Origin: Novosphingobium sp. Fuku2-ISO-50
GTDB lineage: Bacteria > Pseudomonadota > Alphaproteobacteria > Sphingomonadales > Sphingomonadaceae
Reading direction: 5' to 3'
Assembly (NCBI RefSeq): GCF_001519055.1
Contig: NZ_KQ954285.1
Location: 372,001 to 436,000, forward strand
DNA length: 64,000 nt
Shown: piece after piece, positions 17,541 through 27,993 of the stretch
Numbering within the stretch: position 1 is the stretch's first letter
Layout of the letters: each line of letters starts with the position of its first letter
Made by a program: the position numbers and the translations under genes
Notes under the pieces: model-generated
The model's input: the letters and a program-made list of their open reading frames with translations, nothing else
The model's database searches: none
Told to the model about the DNA's origin: nothing

Positions 17541-18503
17541 ATGACCGACCGCCCCCACTTGCCCCCCTTTTCCGCCTTGCGCGCGTTCGAGGCGTTTGGC
17601 CGCCATGGCAAAGTGCGCCGCACCGCCGCCGCGCTCGGCGTCAGCCATGCGATCATCAGCCGCCATCTGGCGGCGCTGGAGGATTGGCTGGGCACCACGC
17701 TGATCGACCGGGTCCATGGCGGACTGACCCCGGCGGGCGCCGATTACCACGCCCTGATCGGCCCCGCGTTCGATCAATTGTGCAGCGCGACCGAGCGCAT
17801 GCGCGGCGATTCGGGCGCGCAGCTTCAGGTGTGGTCGATGCCGGGCCTGGCCTATCACTGGCTGACCAGTCGCCTGCCCGATTTCGGTCGGCGCCATCCG
17901 GGCCTTGCCGTCACGTTACGCCCCTCGGACGCCGCGCCCGATCTCAATCGCCACGAAGCCCATGCCGATCTGCGCTGGTGGCGCGACAGCGATCTTGCCG
18001 GCGGCGAACATCCGGCGATCGTGCGCGTGCCGGTGATTCGTCCGCGCGTCTTTCCGGTGGCGCGCCCCGATGCGCCCTGGCTCAAGGGGCGCACGGTGGA
18101 CAAACCCGCAGACCTTTTGGCTCTGCCGCTGACGTATGAAGACGACGATGTCGAATGGCAGATCTGGTTTGCCGCGCACGGGCTGTTTTCCGAGCATGGG
18201 CCGGGGGCCGCGCTGCCGCCGCCGGTCGCGCGGCTGTGGCAGGCCCACATGACATTGGCCGCCGCGCGCGACGGTCAGGGCGTGGCCTTGACCAATGCCT
18301 TTCTGGCGGGCGAAGACCTTGCCGCCGGGCGCGTGATCGAACTGGGCGCAGGCAACCCCGCGTTTCGCGCGGTTTCGCTGGGCGCCTATTATCTGACCAC
18401 GCATCGCGACAGCGGCGATATTCGCCCCTTGCGCCAGTTTTCCGCCTGGCTGACACAGATGGTCGACCAGGCGCCCGCGGATTGGCAGGCGCCGCCGCTG
18501 TAA
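17541..18503 (+). CDS. LysR-family regulator (GcvA-like), divergent from gabTD
   Basis: A 320-residue transcription factor. The winged helix-turn-helix is at residues about 10-65 (FSALRAFEAFGRHGKVRRTAAALGV, given in part; then SHAIISRHLAALEDWLG). A periplasmic-binding-like effector domain follows from about residue 95. The opening PFSALRAFEA and the overall length match the GcvA subgroup. No Shine-Dalgarno sequence is evident; an operator arm sits at that position. It is likely to control gabT-gabD and perhaps the aminotransferase-mmsA pair downstream. It is a clear relative of the LysR protein at 22826-23800. Confidence 0.87.
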   Translation: MTDRPHLPPFSALRAFEAFGRHGKVRRTAAALGVSHAIISRHLAALEDWLGTTLIDRVHGGLTPAGADYHALIGPAFDQLCSATERMRGDSGAQLQVWSMPGLAYHWLTSRLPDFGRRHPGLAVTLRPSDAAPDLNRHEAHADLRWWRDSDLAGGEHPAIVRVPVIRPRVFPVARPDAPWLKGRTVDKPADLLALPLTYEDDDVEWQIWFAAHGLFSEHGPGAALPPPVARLWQAHMTLAAARDGQGVALTNAFLAGEDLAAGRVIELGAGNPAFRAVSLGAYYLTTHRDSGDIRPLRQFSAWLTQMVDQAPADWQAPPL

Positions 18504-18620
18504 CGGTGCATTTCAAGCACCACCCGGGCGTCCATTGCGCCTTTTGAATCGGGGACTTTCGCCGCATCTGGCGGTGTCTGTCGCGCAGGCGATCCTGCGC
18601 GCCCAAGCCGGAGAGCCCGC

Positions 18621-19982
18621 ATGGCCACGATTGCCAAACTCGACATCCGCAGCGCCGAAGAGCTGACCGCCGCAGCGGGCGACATCGACATGACGCATTT
18701 CTGGATGCCGTTTACCAACAACCGCTTTTTCAAGGCCAATCCGCGCCTGTTCGCCTCGGCGCGCGACATGCATTACACCACGACCGACGGGTTGCAGATT
18801 CTCGACGGCACAGCGGGCCTGTGGTGCGTCAATGCCGGGCATGGCCGCGCCCCGATCGCGGCGGCGATTGCCGAAGCCGCGCAGACGCTCGATTTCGCGC
18901 CGACGTTTCAGCTCGCCCATCCGCTGGCGTTTCAGGCGGCGAGCGCGGTTGCCAAAATCATGCCCCAGGGCCTCGACCGGGTGTTCTTTACCAATTCGGG
19001 CTCGGAAAGCGCCGACACCGCGCTCAAGATCGCGCTCGCCTATCACCACGCGCGCGGCGAAGGCACGCGTTTCCGCCTGATCGGGCGCCAGCGCGGCTAT
19101 CACGGCACCAATTTCGGCGGCATGTCGGTCGGCGGCATCGGCGGCAACCGCCGTCGCTTTGTCAGCCAGGTCTGGGGCGCCGATCACCTCGCCCATACCC
19201 ATGCCGATGCCGTCCGCTTTCAGCGCGGGCAGCAGCCGTCGAACGGCAATCTGGCCGACGAGCTCGAAGAACTGGTCCAGCTTCATGGCCCCGAAACCAT
19301 CGCGGCGGTCATCGTCGAGCCGGTGGCCGGGTCGACCGGCGTGCTCGTGCCGCCGCAGGGCTATCTGCAACGGCTGCGCGACATCACGCGCAAATACGGC
19401 ATCCTGTTGATCTTTGACGAAGTGATCACCGGGTTTGGCCGGCTCGGCACGGCGACGGCGGCGGAATACTTCGGCGTGACGCCCGACATCCTGACAATGG
19501 CCAAAGGGCTGACCAACGGCGCGGTGCCGATGGGCGCGGTCGCGGCCAGCCGGGACGTCCACGACACGATCATCGACAAGTCGCCCGCCGGTATCGAGTT
19601 CCTGCACGGCTATACCTATTCGGGCCATCCGCTGGCGGCGGCGGCGGCGATCGCCACGCTCAAGCTCTATGAAGACGAAGGCACATTTGCCCACACGGCA
19701 AGCCTTGCCAAAGCGTGGGAAGACGCCGCCCATGCCTTGCGCGACATTCCCACGGTCATCGACATCCGCAATCTCGGCCTCGTTGCCGGGATCGAGCTGG
19801 CCCCGCGCGAAGGCGCGCCCGGCGCGCGCGCGATGGAAGCGTTTCACCGCGCCTTCGACGCCGGCCTGCTGATCCGCGTGACCGGCGACATCATCGCGCT
19901 GTCGCCCCCGCTGATCGTCTCCGAAGCGCAGATCCACGAGATTTTCGACAAGCTCGCAACCGTTTTGCGCCAGACGGCCTGA
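18621..19982 (+). CDS. omega-amino acid:pyruvate aminotransferase (beta-alanine type)
   Basis: A 453-residue class III PLP aminotransferase. MTHFWMPFTNNRFFKANPR, near the N-terminus, is the signature of beta-alanine/omega-amino acid:pyruvate transaminases (BauA, OapT). The fold-I motifs FFTNSGSESADTALKIA, GRQRGYHGTNFGGM, D266 in IFDEVITGFGR and K295 in TMAKGLTNGAVPMG are complete. The expected product from beta-alanine is malonate semialdehyde, the substrate of the next gene. Spermidine or diaminopropane breakdown can feed this step. The gap to mmsA is 28 nt, so they form one operon. Confidence 0.9.
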   Translation: MATIAKLDIRSAEELTAAAGDIDMTHFWMPFTNNRFFKANPRLFASARDMHYTTTDGLQILDGTAGLWCVNAGHGRAPIAAAIAEAAQTLDFAPTFQLAHPLAFQAASAVAKIMPQGLDRVFFTNSGSESADTALKIALAYHHARGEGTRFRLIGRQRGYHGTNFGGMSVGGIGGNRRRFVSQVWGADHLAHTHADAVRFQRGQQPSNGNLADELEELVQLHGPETIAAVIVEPVAGSTGVLVPPQGYLQRLRDITRKYGILLIFDEVITGFGRLGTATAAEYFGVTPDILTMAKGLTNGAVPMGAVAASRDVHDTIIDKSPAGIEFLHGYTYSGHPLAAAAAIATLKLYEDEGTFAHTASLAKAWEDAAHALRDIPTVIDIRNLGLVAGIELAPREGAPGARAMEAFHRAFDAGLLIRVTGDIIALSPPLIVSEAQIHEIFDKLATVLRQTA

Positions 19983-20010
19983 CCTCCGCTTCCCTCCCGA
20001 AGGACATCCC

Positions 20011-21522
20011 ATGACCATCGTCGAACACGTCTTTGCCGGCGCCGCGCGCAGCCACGCGCCGCAAGGCGACCGCCTCGCCCCGGTCTACAATCCCTCGACC
20101 GGCGAAGTGGCGCGCCATGTGCGTCTGGCCGCCACGAGCGACATCGCCGCCGCCGTCGCCGCCGCCAAGGAGGCACAAGTCGGCTGGGCCGCGATGAACC
20201 CGCAGCGCCGCGCGCGCGTGCTGTTCCGCTTCAAGGATCTGATCGAACAGAACATGGAAAGCCTGGCCGAGCTCTTGTCGAGCGAGCACGGCAAGACTGT
20301 CCCCGATGCCAAAGGCGACATCCAGCGCGGGCTCGACGTCGTCGAATTCTGCTGCGGCGTGCCGCATCTGCAAAAGGGCGACTATACCCATGGCGCCGGG
20401 CCCGGCATCGACGTCTATTCGCTGCGCAGCCCGCTGGGCGTCGTCGCGGGAATCACCCCGTTCAATTTTCCGGCGATGATCCCGCTGTGGATGCTGGCCC
20501 CCGCGCTGGCGACGGGCAATGCCTTTATCCTCAAGCCATCCGAACGCGCGCCGAGCGTGCCGGTGCGGCTGGCCGAGCTTCTTGCCGAAGCCGGGCTCCC
20601 CGACGGCGTGCTGCAAGTCGTCCATGGCGACAAGGTCTCGGTCGACGCGCTGCTCGACCATCCCGATGTCAAGGCGATCAGCTTTGTCGGATCATCCGAC
20701 ATTGCCCAGGCGGTCTATGCGCGCGGAACGGCAAACGGCAAGCGGGTCCAGGCGATGGGCGGGGCCAAGAACCACGGCATCGTGCTGCCCGACGCCGATT
20801 TCGATTCCGCAGTCAATGACATCCTCGGCGCGGCCTTTGGCTCGGCGGGCGAACGCTGCATGGCGCTGCCGGTGGTCGTGCCGGTGGGCGAAGACACCGC
20901 CGAAGAACTGCGTCGCCGGCTGATCGACGGCATCGCCAGATTGCGCGTCGGCGTGTCGAGTGATCGCGACGCCGATTTCGGCCCGGTGATCACCGCGCAG
21001 CACAAGGCCAAGATCCTGTCGTACATCGATGCAGGCGTCGAAGAAGGCGCCGAACTGGTCGTCGATGGGCGCGGTTTCACGCTGCAGGGGCATGAAAACG
21101 GCTTTTTCGTCGGGCCGACGCTGTTTGACCGCGTAACGCCCAAGATGCGCTCCTATCAGGACGAAATCTTTGGCCCGGTGCTGCAGATCGTGCGCGCCGC
21201 CGCGCTCGACGAAGCGATCGCGCTGGCCACGCAGCACCAATACGGCAACGGCGTCGCGCTGTTCACGCGCAACGGCGGCGCGGCCCGGCGCTTTGTCGAA
21301 ACGGTCGAAGTCGGCATGGTCGGGATCAATGTGCCGATCCCCGTTCCCGTCAGCTATCACAGCTTTGGCGGGTGGAAGCGCAGTGCGTTTGGCGATCACA
21401 ACCAGTACGGCACCGACAGCATCCGCTTTTTCACCAAGACCAAAGTCGTCACGCAGCGCTGGCCCGATGACGGCGGCCCCGTCGCTGCGGGCAATGCGTT
21501 CATCATCCCGACGATGGGATAA
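20011..21522 (+). CDS. mmsA: methylmalonate/malonate-semialdehyde dehydrogenase (CoA-acylating)
   Basis: A 503-residue CoA-dependent aldehyde dehydrogenase that converts malonate or methylmalonate semialdehyde to acetyl- or propionyl-CoA. Family-specific features are GITPFNFPAMIPLWM in place of the usual PWNFP, KNHGIVLPDAD in place of the LELGGK block, and the catalytic C283 in GSAGERCMALPV. It sits directly after the beta-alanine transaminase, completing a beta-alanine to acetyl-CoA route. A strong hairpin terminator follows. Confidence 0.93.
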   Translation: MTIVEHVFAGAARSHAPQGDRLAPVYNPSTGEVARHVRLAATSDIAAAVAAAKEAQVGWAAMNPQRRARVLFRFKDLIEQNMESLAELLSSEHGKTVPDAKGDIQRGLDVVEFCCGVPHLQKGDYTHGAGPGIDVYSLRSPLGVVAGITPFNFPAMIPLWMLAPALATGNAFILKPSERAPSVPVRLAELLAEAGLPDGVLQVVHGDKVSVDALLDHPDVKAISFVGSSDIAQAVYARGTANGKRVQAMGGAKNHGIVLPDADFDSAVNDILGAAFGSAGERCMALPVVVPVGEDTAEELRRRLIDGIARLRVGVSSDRDADFGPVITAQHKAKILSYIDAGVEEGAELVVDGRGFTLQGHENGFFVGPTLFDRVTPKMRSYQDEIFGPVLQIVRAAALDEAIALATQHQYGNGVALFTRNGGAARRFVETVEVGMVGINVPIPVPVSYHSFGGWKRSAFGDHNQYGTDSIRFFTKTKVVTQRWPDDGGPVAAGNAFIIPTMG

Positions 21523-21528
21523 TACCAA

Positions 21529-21556
21529 GGCGCCGCTCTCGAACGAGAGCGGCGCC
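21529..21556. terminator. bidirectional terminator between mmsA and asd
   Basis: A perfect 12-bp stem GGCGCCGCTCTC/GAGAGCGGCGCC with a GAAC loop lies between the convergent ends of mmsA and asd. On the plus strand it is followed by a T-containing stretch (TGTTCGTTT). Confidence 0.8.
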
Positions 21557-21564
21557 TGTTCGTT

Positions 21565-22641
<1,077 letters not shown>

Positions 22642-22650
22642 TCAGAAGAA

Positions 22651-22672
22651 CCCCGCCTGTCCGTGTGCGGGG
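22651..22672 (-). terminator. possible hairpin downstream of the LysR gene
   Basis: CCCCGC and GCGGGG pair around a 10-nt loop in the 232-bp gap between the LysR stop at 22826 and the asd start at 22593. It lies about 150 nt past the LysR stop and could also be in the asd leader. No clear U-tract follows. Confidence 0.3.
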
Positions 22673-22825
22673 TCGATGTCCGGGTGGGGTGCCGTCAGAT
22701 CGTGCACGCCCCCGACACCGACCACGCACCGCGCGCCGGTTTCGGGGTAATGGTAATGATCGGCTTTGCGAACATGGCCGCGCCCCTAGACCGAATTTTC
22801 GCGCAATGCAATTCCCGCAATGCCG

Positions 22826-23800
22826 TCATACCGCAAGCGGCAACACAGCGCCCTGATCGCGGGCCTTTTGGCGCAGAAACGTGCGCAGGCGGGAAATCGC
22901 CGGGCTGCTCCAGCGGTCGGCGCGCGCGACGAACCAATAACTGCCGATCGTGACCGGGCTGGTTCCCGGCACGGTCAGTTCGACCAGCGCACCGGCGGCA
23001 AGATCGCGCCCGACGAGATAGCGGTTGGCCAGCGCCAGTCCCCGCCCCTGCCGCGCGGCGGCAATGGCAAGATGCGCGTGCCACAGCAATGGCCCCGTCA
23101 GCGTCCGTTCCGGCGCCACGCCGTTATGCGTGAGCCAGGCGCGCCATTGTTCATGGTGTTCCTCGTGCAGCAAGGGCGCGGACAACAAGTCATCGGGCCC
23201 ATCCAGACGAAGCGTTGCGGCGAGCGCCGGGCTGGCAACGATCATCAACGGCGGGCGCGCCAGTTCGAGCGCCTGCAGCCCCGGCCCGCCCGGTCGCGGC
23301 GGCCAGTCATCGCCGTAAAAACGGATGTCGGCATCGGCTTCGAATTGGGCAAGGTTTGCGCAAGCATCGGTCGGGCGCAATTCGACGGCAAAGCCGGGAT
23401 CGCTGCGTTCGAAATCGGCCAGTTGGTCGGACAGCCATTGCGTGGCAAAGCCGGGCACCGCCCATAGCCGCACCCCTTCGCTGGCCCCTGCAGCCATGGC
23501 GTCGCGCGTCGCGGAGAGAAGGTCATGCACCGCCGCCGAAACCCGCACATGATAGGCGCGGCCGGCCTCGGTCAGCATCAGCCGCCCACCGGCACGATCG
23601 ACCAGCGGCACGCCGAGCCAATCCTCCAGCGCGCGCAAGTGCCTGCTGACCACGGTATGATCGATGCCCAGTGCCAAGGCGGTGCGGCGAATGCCGCCGA
23701 CCCGCCCCAGGACTTCGAACGCGCGCAGCGCCGCAAAGGGCGGCAGCGCGCGCCCGTCATTGTCTTGCCTGATCGGAGCCGGTTCGCTCAGCTTTGTCAC
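22826..23800 (-). CDS. LysR-family regulator (GcvA-like), near puuA
   Basis: A 324-residue LysR-type regulator. The N-terminal winged helix (PPFAALRAFEVLGRVGGIRR, then GIDHTVVSRHLRALEDWLG) closely parallels that of the LysR protein at 17541, which suggests duplication within this region. The effector domain starts near residue 105 (VRLWAVPGFATQWL). It precedes the cytochrome c and puuA genes on the same strand only in map order: its own 3' end faces asd. Control of the polyamine genes is inferred from location. Confidence 0.85.
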   Translation of the reverse strand: MTKLSEPAPIRQDNDGRALPPFAALRAFEVLGRVGGIRRTALALGIDHTVVSRHLRALEDWLGVPLVDRAGGRLMLTEAGRAYHVRVSAAVHDLLSATRDAMAAGASEGVRLWAVPGFATQWLSDQLADFERSDPGFAVELRPTDACANLAQFEADADIRFYGDDWPPRPGGPGLQALELARPPLMIVASPALAATLRLDGPDDLLSAPLLHEEHHEQWRAWLTHNGVAPERTLTGPLLWHAHLAIAAARQGRGLALANRYLVGRDLAAGALVELTVPGTSPVTIGSYWFVARADRWSSPAISRLRTFLRQKARDQGAVLPLAV

Positions 23801-23820
23801 TGCCCGGCCCCGTCAGATGA

Positions 23821-24177
23821 TCATTTCAGCGTGGCGAGATAGGCGATCAGATTGGCGCGCTTGGCATCGTCGGTGACGGCAATCACCATGCGCGTGCCCG
23901 GAACCAGCTTTTGCGGCGCCTTGAGGAACGTGCTGAGCGTGGCCTTGTCCCAGGTCAGCTTCGAAGCCTTGAGCGCGGTCGAATAGGCAAAGCCGGTCGA
24001 AGCGGCCTTGCGCCCCACAACGCCGCGCAGATTGGGCGCCGCAACGCCGGGCTGGCCCGCCTTGATGGTGTGGCACGCGGTGCACTGGTGAAACACGGCC
24101 TCACCGGCAGCAACGTCTTCGGCGTGGGCGGCGACCGGGGCGAGCAGAGCAAGCGCGGCAATTGCAATCATCTTCAT
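23821..24177 (-). CDS. periplasmic class I cytochrome c
   Basis: A 118-residue small c-type cytochrome. A signal peptide (residues 1-19, ending AAHA) is followed by one heme-attachment motif, CTACH at residues 32-36, and an axial methionine likely M97 in VPGTRMVIA. It is of the c2/mitochondrial-like size class and would carry electrons in the periplasm. The gene is 24 nt downstream of puuA on the same strand, so it is probably cotranscribed with a polyamine gene. That makes it a candidate acceptor for the exported flavoprotein amine dehydrogenases at 9.2-13.4 kb (inference). Confidence 0.88.
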   Translation of the reverse strand: MKMIAIAALALLAPVAAHAEDVAAGEAVFHQCTACHTIKAGQPGVAAPNLRGVVGRKAASTGFAYSTALKASKLTWDKATLSTFLKAPQKLVPGTRMVIAVTDDAKRANLIAYLATLK

Positions 24178-24201
24178 GAAAAAGTCTCCAGGGAGAGCGC
24201 C

Positions 24202-25572
24202 TTATAACAGCGCCAGGTAAGTGTCGTACTCGAAACGGTCGATATGCGAAAGGAAAGCAGCGCGGTCCTGCCGCTTGCAGGCGACGATGATGTCGACCAG
24301 CCGCGATCCGAAAATTCCGGCGGCCTTGTCCGATGCGGCAAAGCGTTCGATCGCCGCGCCCCATTCGATCGGAAGCGGCTCGCCCGCGCCCGGATTCAGC
24401 GGATCTTGCGGCGGCGGCGGCATGGCCCCTGCCTCGATCCCCTGAAGCATCGCGCCGAGCATCGCGCCGAGCGCGAGATAGGCATTGGCATCCGCGCCGG
24501 AAATGCGGTGTTCGATGCGCGTCGCTTTTGCGCCGCCGCCGACCTTGCTGCCGTCGATCACGCGGATCGCGGCGGAGCGGTCGTCATGGCCCCATCCCGC
24601 CGAAACGGGGGCATGGGCATCGGGGCGGAAGCGGCGAAACGAATTGGCATTGGGCGCAAAGGCCAGCATCGTTTCGGGCATCGCCGCGACCAGCCCGGCC
24701 ACGGCGTGAAACAGCGTCGGCGCGGGGCCGCCGGTCATCGCATCGGCCAGCACATTGGCGCCCGAGGCATCGTTCACGCTGGCATGGATATGCATCCCGC
24801 TGCCCGAAGCCTCGCCATAAGGCTTGGCCATGAAGGTCGCGCCAAACCCGTGTTTTTGCGCAAGACCGCGCACGATCCGGCGCAGCAGCATGGCATCGTC
24901 GGCCATCGCCAGCGCATCGGGGCGATGGAGAATGTTCAATTCGAACTGCCCCGGCCCGGCCTCGCTGATCACGCCGTCGGCGGGAATGCCGATCGCATGC
25001 GCGCAATGCAGGATTTCATCGATCAGCCGCTTGTGCGTGGCCAGCGTGCTGGTCGACAAGGTCTCGTTGCGCCGCCAGCTCGCAGCGCCCGCCCCGTCGG
25101 GCGGCACCGGCACCCCCTGCTCAAGCCGATAGAGATAGAATTCGAGCTCGACCGCGACCACCGGGGTCAGCCCGCGCGCGGCATAGCGGCCGAGGATCGC
25201 TTCGAGCGCGCCGCGCGGATCGGCGTCCGCCGGGGCGCCGCTGCCGTCGCGCAAAGTCAGGAAGGCCTGCGCCATCGCCCCTTCGAGCCACGGCACCAGG
25301 GCAAACCGCCCCGACACCGGATAGCCCACGCCATCGGGATCGCCCGTGCCGAAGGCCAGCCCCGCTTCGGCGACATCGCAGCCCCAGGCATCCTGCGCAA
25401 AGATCGACAGCGGGATCGGCAATCCTTTGGCATCGACGCTCATCGCCTTGTCGCGCGCCAGCCATTTGCCTTTTGGCGCGCCGGCCAGGTCGAATACGAA
25501 AGCCTCGACCCCATCTACTTCGGGATGCGCTTCCAAAAACGCGGACAGCGATGCCTGTTCAATCGATGACAT
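24202..25572 (-). CDS. puuA: gamma-glutamylputrescine synthetase-like (GS family)
   Basis: A 456-residue member of the glutamine synthetase superfamily. The metal- and substrate-binding stretches VVAVELEFYLYR, ISEAGPGQFELNI, GSGMHIHASVND and RIEHRISGADANAYLALGA are in the right order. It differs from true GlnA in lacking an adenylylation-site block and in its context beside puuC and puuD, so a role in ligating glutamate to putrescine (ATP-dependent, cytosolic) is favoured. Related paralogs act on other amines such as spermine or ethanolamine, so the exact amine is not certain. It is divergent from puuC across about 200 bp. Confidence 0.85.
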   Translation of the reverse strand: MSSIEQASLSAFLEAHPEVDGVEAFVFDLAGAPKGKWLARDKAMSVDAKGLPIPLSIFAQDAWGCDVAEAGLAFGTGDPDGVGYPVSGRFALVPWLEGAMAQAFLTLRDGSGAPADADPRGALEAILGRYAARGLTPVVAVELEFYLYRLEQGVPVPPDGAGAASWRRNETLSTSTLATHKRLIDEILHCAHAIGIPADGVISEAGPGQFELNILHRPDALAMADDAMLLRRIVRGLAQKHGFGATFMAKPYGEASGSGMHIHASVNDASGANVLADAMTGGPAPTLFHAVAGLVAAMPETMLAFAPNANSFRRFRPDAHAPVSAGWGHDDRSAAIRVIDGSKVGGGAKATRIEHRISGADANAYLALGAMLGAMLQGIEAGAMPPPPQDPLNPGAGEPLPIEWGAAIERFAASDKAAGIFGSRLVDIIVACKRQDRAAFLSHIDRFEYDTYLALL

Positions 25573-25771
25573 GGTGTGATCACATAAGTCATGCCCACCG
25601 CGCTGTCCAGTCGGGCAGACATCCTTGTTACCGGCCCAAAGGACGCAAATCCGTCCGGTTTTGCCAAGCGCCGGGCGCGGTGTGCCATCAAGGCAATTGC
25701 GTCTCTGGCCGTGACCATTATGACACAGCCCCAGCTAAGATCACAGTTTAGATTCGGAGTTTATCGAGCGC

Positions 25772-27241
25772 ATGCCGACACTTCCCGCCGACATTTCGCC
25801 GCTTGCCGTGATCGGCAGCCGCCGCATGGGCGCCGCCGACGGTGCCGTTCTGGCCAGCATAAACCCCGCGACAGGCACAGTGCTGACCGATCTTCCGGCC
25901 TGCGGCCCGGCGGAAATCGATGCCGCCGTGGCGGCGGCCAGGGCGCGATTCGAAGCGGGCAGCTGGGCGGCGATGGCGCCGCGCCAGCGCAAGGCCATCC
26001 TGCTGCGCGTCGCCGACGCGGTGGCCGCGCGTGCCGAGGAATTCGCCCTGCTCGAAACGCTCGATGCCGGAAAGCCGATCGGCGACACCCGCGCGGTCGA
26101 TGTGCCGCTCGCGCTCGGCACGCTGCGCTATTATGCCGAAGCGATCGACAAGATCCACGGCGAAGTCGGCCCCTCGGGCCCCGACCGGCTGTCCTGGGCG
26201 CTGCATGATCCTTTGGGCGTGATCGGCGCGATCGTGCCGTGGAATTTCCCTCTGCACATGGCGATGTGGAAAATCGCGCCCGCCATCGCCATGGGCAATT
26301 CAGTGGTGGTCAAGCCGTCGGAGCTGACCTCGCTGACCGCGCTGCGCTTTGCCGAAGTCGCGCTTGAGGCGGGCCTGCCCGATGGCGTGCTCAATGTCGT
26401 GCCCGGCACCGGCGCGGCGGCGGGCGCGGCGCTGGCGAGCCACATGGATGTCGACATGATCACGTTCACCGGCTCCGGCCCGGTCGGGCGGCAATTGCTG
26501 CGCTATTCGGCAGACAGCAATCTGAAGCGCGTCAGCCTCGAACTGGGCGGCAAGTCGCCGCACATCGTGTTTGCCGACTGGCCCGATCTCGACCGCGCCG
26601 CCGAAGCCGCCGCCTGGGGCATTTTCTACAATCAGGGTCAGGTCTGCACGGCGGGATCGCGCCTTTTGGTGCAACGCTCGATCCATGCCGAATTTGTCGA
26701 ACGGCTGATCAAGGTCGCCGCGACCATCCGTCCCGGCGATCCGCTCGATCCGGCGACGCGGCTGGGCGCGATCATCAGCGAAAAGCAGATGAACGGCGTC
26801 TTGTCGCGCATTGCCGATGCCCGGCGCGAGGGCGCCGACCTGGTGCTCGGCGGAGAGCAGGCGCGCAAGGACAGCGGCGGTTTTTTCATCGAGCCGACGA
26901 TTTTCGACAATGTCGATCCGGCCGGTGCTCTGGCGCGCGAGGAAGTGTTCGGCCCGGTGCTCGCGGTGATCCCGTTCGACACCCCCGAAGAAGCGCTGCG
27001 GCTGGCCAACGACAGCGATTTCGGGCTCGCCTCGGGGCTGTGGACCGGCTCGATGACGACCGCCAACCATTTCGCGCGCGCCCTTCGCGCCGGGCTGGTG
27101 TGGATCAACGGCTGGGATGCCTGCGACATCACGATGCCTTTTGGCGGGTTCAAGCAATCGGGTTTCGGGCGTGACCGCAGCCTTCATGCGCTTTACAAGT
27201 ACGCCGACCTGAAATCGATCTCGGTGAGTTTTCCTGCATGA
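25772..27241 (+). CDS. puuC: gamma-glutamyl-gamma-aminobutyraldehyde dehydrogenase-like
   Basis: A 489-residue NAD(P)-dependent aldehyde dehydrogenase. The motifs VPWNFPLHMAMWKIAPA, E258 in SLELGGKSPHIVF and the catalytic C292 in NQGQVCTAGSRL are intact. It overlaps puuD by 4 nt (ATGA), and puuA lies divergently beside it, so the substrate is taken to be gamma-glutamyl-gamma-aminobutyraldehyde. The C-terminal ending (YKYADLKSISVSF) is typical of PuuC/AldA-type enzymes. The family alone would not fix the substrate. Confidence 0.87.
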   Translation: MPTLPADISPLAVIGSRRMGAADGAVLASINPATGTVLTDLPACGPAEIDAAVAAARARFEAGSWAAMAPRQRKAILLRVADAVAARAEEFALLETLDAGKPIGDTRAVDVPLALGTLRYYAEAIDKIHGEVGPSGPDRLSWALHDPLGVIGAIVPWNFPLHMAMWKIAPAIAMGNSVVVKPSELTSLTALRFAEVALEAGLPDGVLNVVPGTGAAAGAALASHMDVDMITFTGSGPVGRQLLRYSADSNLKRVSLELGGKSPHIVFADWPDLDRAAEAAAWGIFYNQGQVCTAGSRLLVQRSIHAEFVERLIKVAATIRPGDPLDPATRLGAIISEKQMNGVLSRIADARREGADLVLGGEQARKDSGGFFIEPTIFDNVDPAGALAREEVFGPVLAVIPFDTPEEALRLANDSDFGLASGLWTGSMTTANHFARALRAGLVWINGWDACDITMPFGGFKQSGFGRDRSLHALYKYADLKSISVSFPA

Positions 27242-27987
27242 GTCGCCCGCTGCTCGGGATTGTGTCCTGTACCCGCGAATTCGAGGATGAAACGATCCAT
27301 CGCGTGATCGACCGCTATCTGCGCGCGCCCGCGCGATGGTCCGGCGTCGATGTCGTGCTGATCCCGGCGCTGGGCCTGCTTGCCGATCAGCGCAATCTCG
27401 CCGCGCGGATCGACGGCCTGTTGCTGACCGGCAGCACGTCGAATCTCGAAGCCTGGCGCTATGGCGCAAACAGCGATCACGGCCCGTTCGACCCCGACCG
27501 CGACACCACCGCGCTGACGCTGGCGGGCGCGACGATCGACGCGGGCAAGCCGGTGTTCGGGATCTGCCGGGGGTTTCAGGAATTGAACGTGGTGTTCGGC
27601 GGCACGCTGCAACACCTGCCGCGCGAACGCCAGGCGCTGCACCACGCCCCCGACGGCGTCTCGCTCGACGCGATGTTCGAACACGGCCACCGCGTCACCC
27701 CGGTCCCCGGCGGCGTGATCGCATCGGCGCTCGGCACGGCGCCGATGACGGTCAATTCGGTCCACTTTCAGGCAGTCCGGACTCTCGGCGAAGGCCTGAC
27801 CGCCGAAGCGCACGCCCCCGATGGCCTGATCGAGGCCTTTTCGGCCCGCATCGGCACCGCGCAAATCCTCGCCGTGCAATGGCACCCCGAATGGGACGCC
27901 GAGCGCAACCCGCAATCGCGCTGGTTCTTCACCGCGCTGGGCGAAGCGATGGGCGCCGAGCCGGCGATTGCGGCAGACGCCGCATAA
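27238..27987 (+). CDS. puuD: gamma-glutamyl-GABA hydrolase (class I amidotransferase fold)
   Basis: A 249-residue peptidase C26-type hydrolase that releases GABA and glutamate from gamma-glutamyl-GABA. The nucleophile C110 is in PVFGICRGFQELNV and the catalytic histidine in AVQWHPEW near the C-terminus. LLLTGSTSNLEAWRYG resembles the substrate-binding loop of PuuD enzymes. The start overlaps the puuC stop. The GABA formed can go to gabT-gabD about 10 kb away. Confidence 0.9.
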   Translation: MSRPLLGIVSCTREFEDETIHRVIDRYLRAPARWSGVDVVLIPALGLLADQRNLAARIDGLLLTGSTSNLEAWRYGANSDHGPFDPDRDTTALTLAGATIDAGKPVFGICRGFQELNVVFGGTLQHLPRERQALHHAPDGVSLDAMFEHGHRVTPVPGGVIASALGTAPMTVNSVHFQAVRTLGEGLTAEAHAPDGLIEAFSARIGTAQILAVQWHPEWDAERNPQSRWFFTALGEAMGAEPAIAADAA

Positions 27988-27993
27988 ACGCGC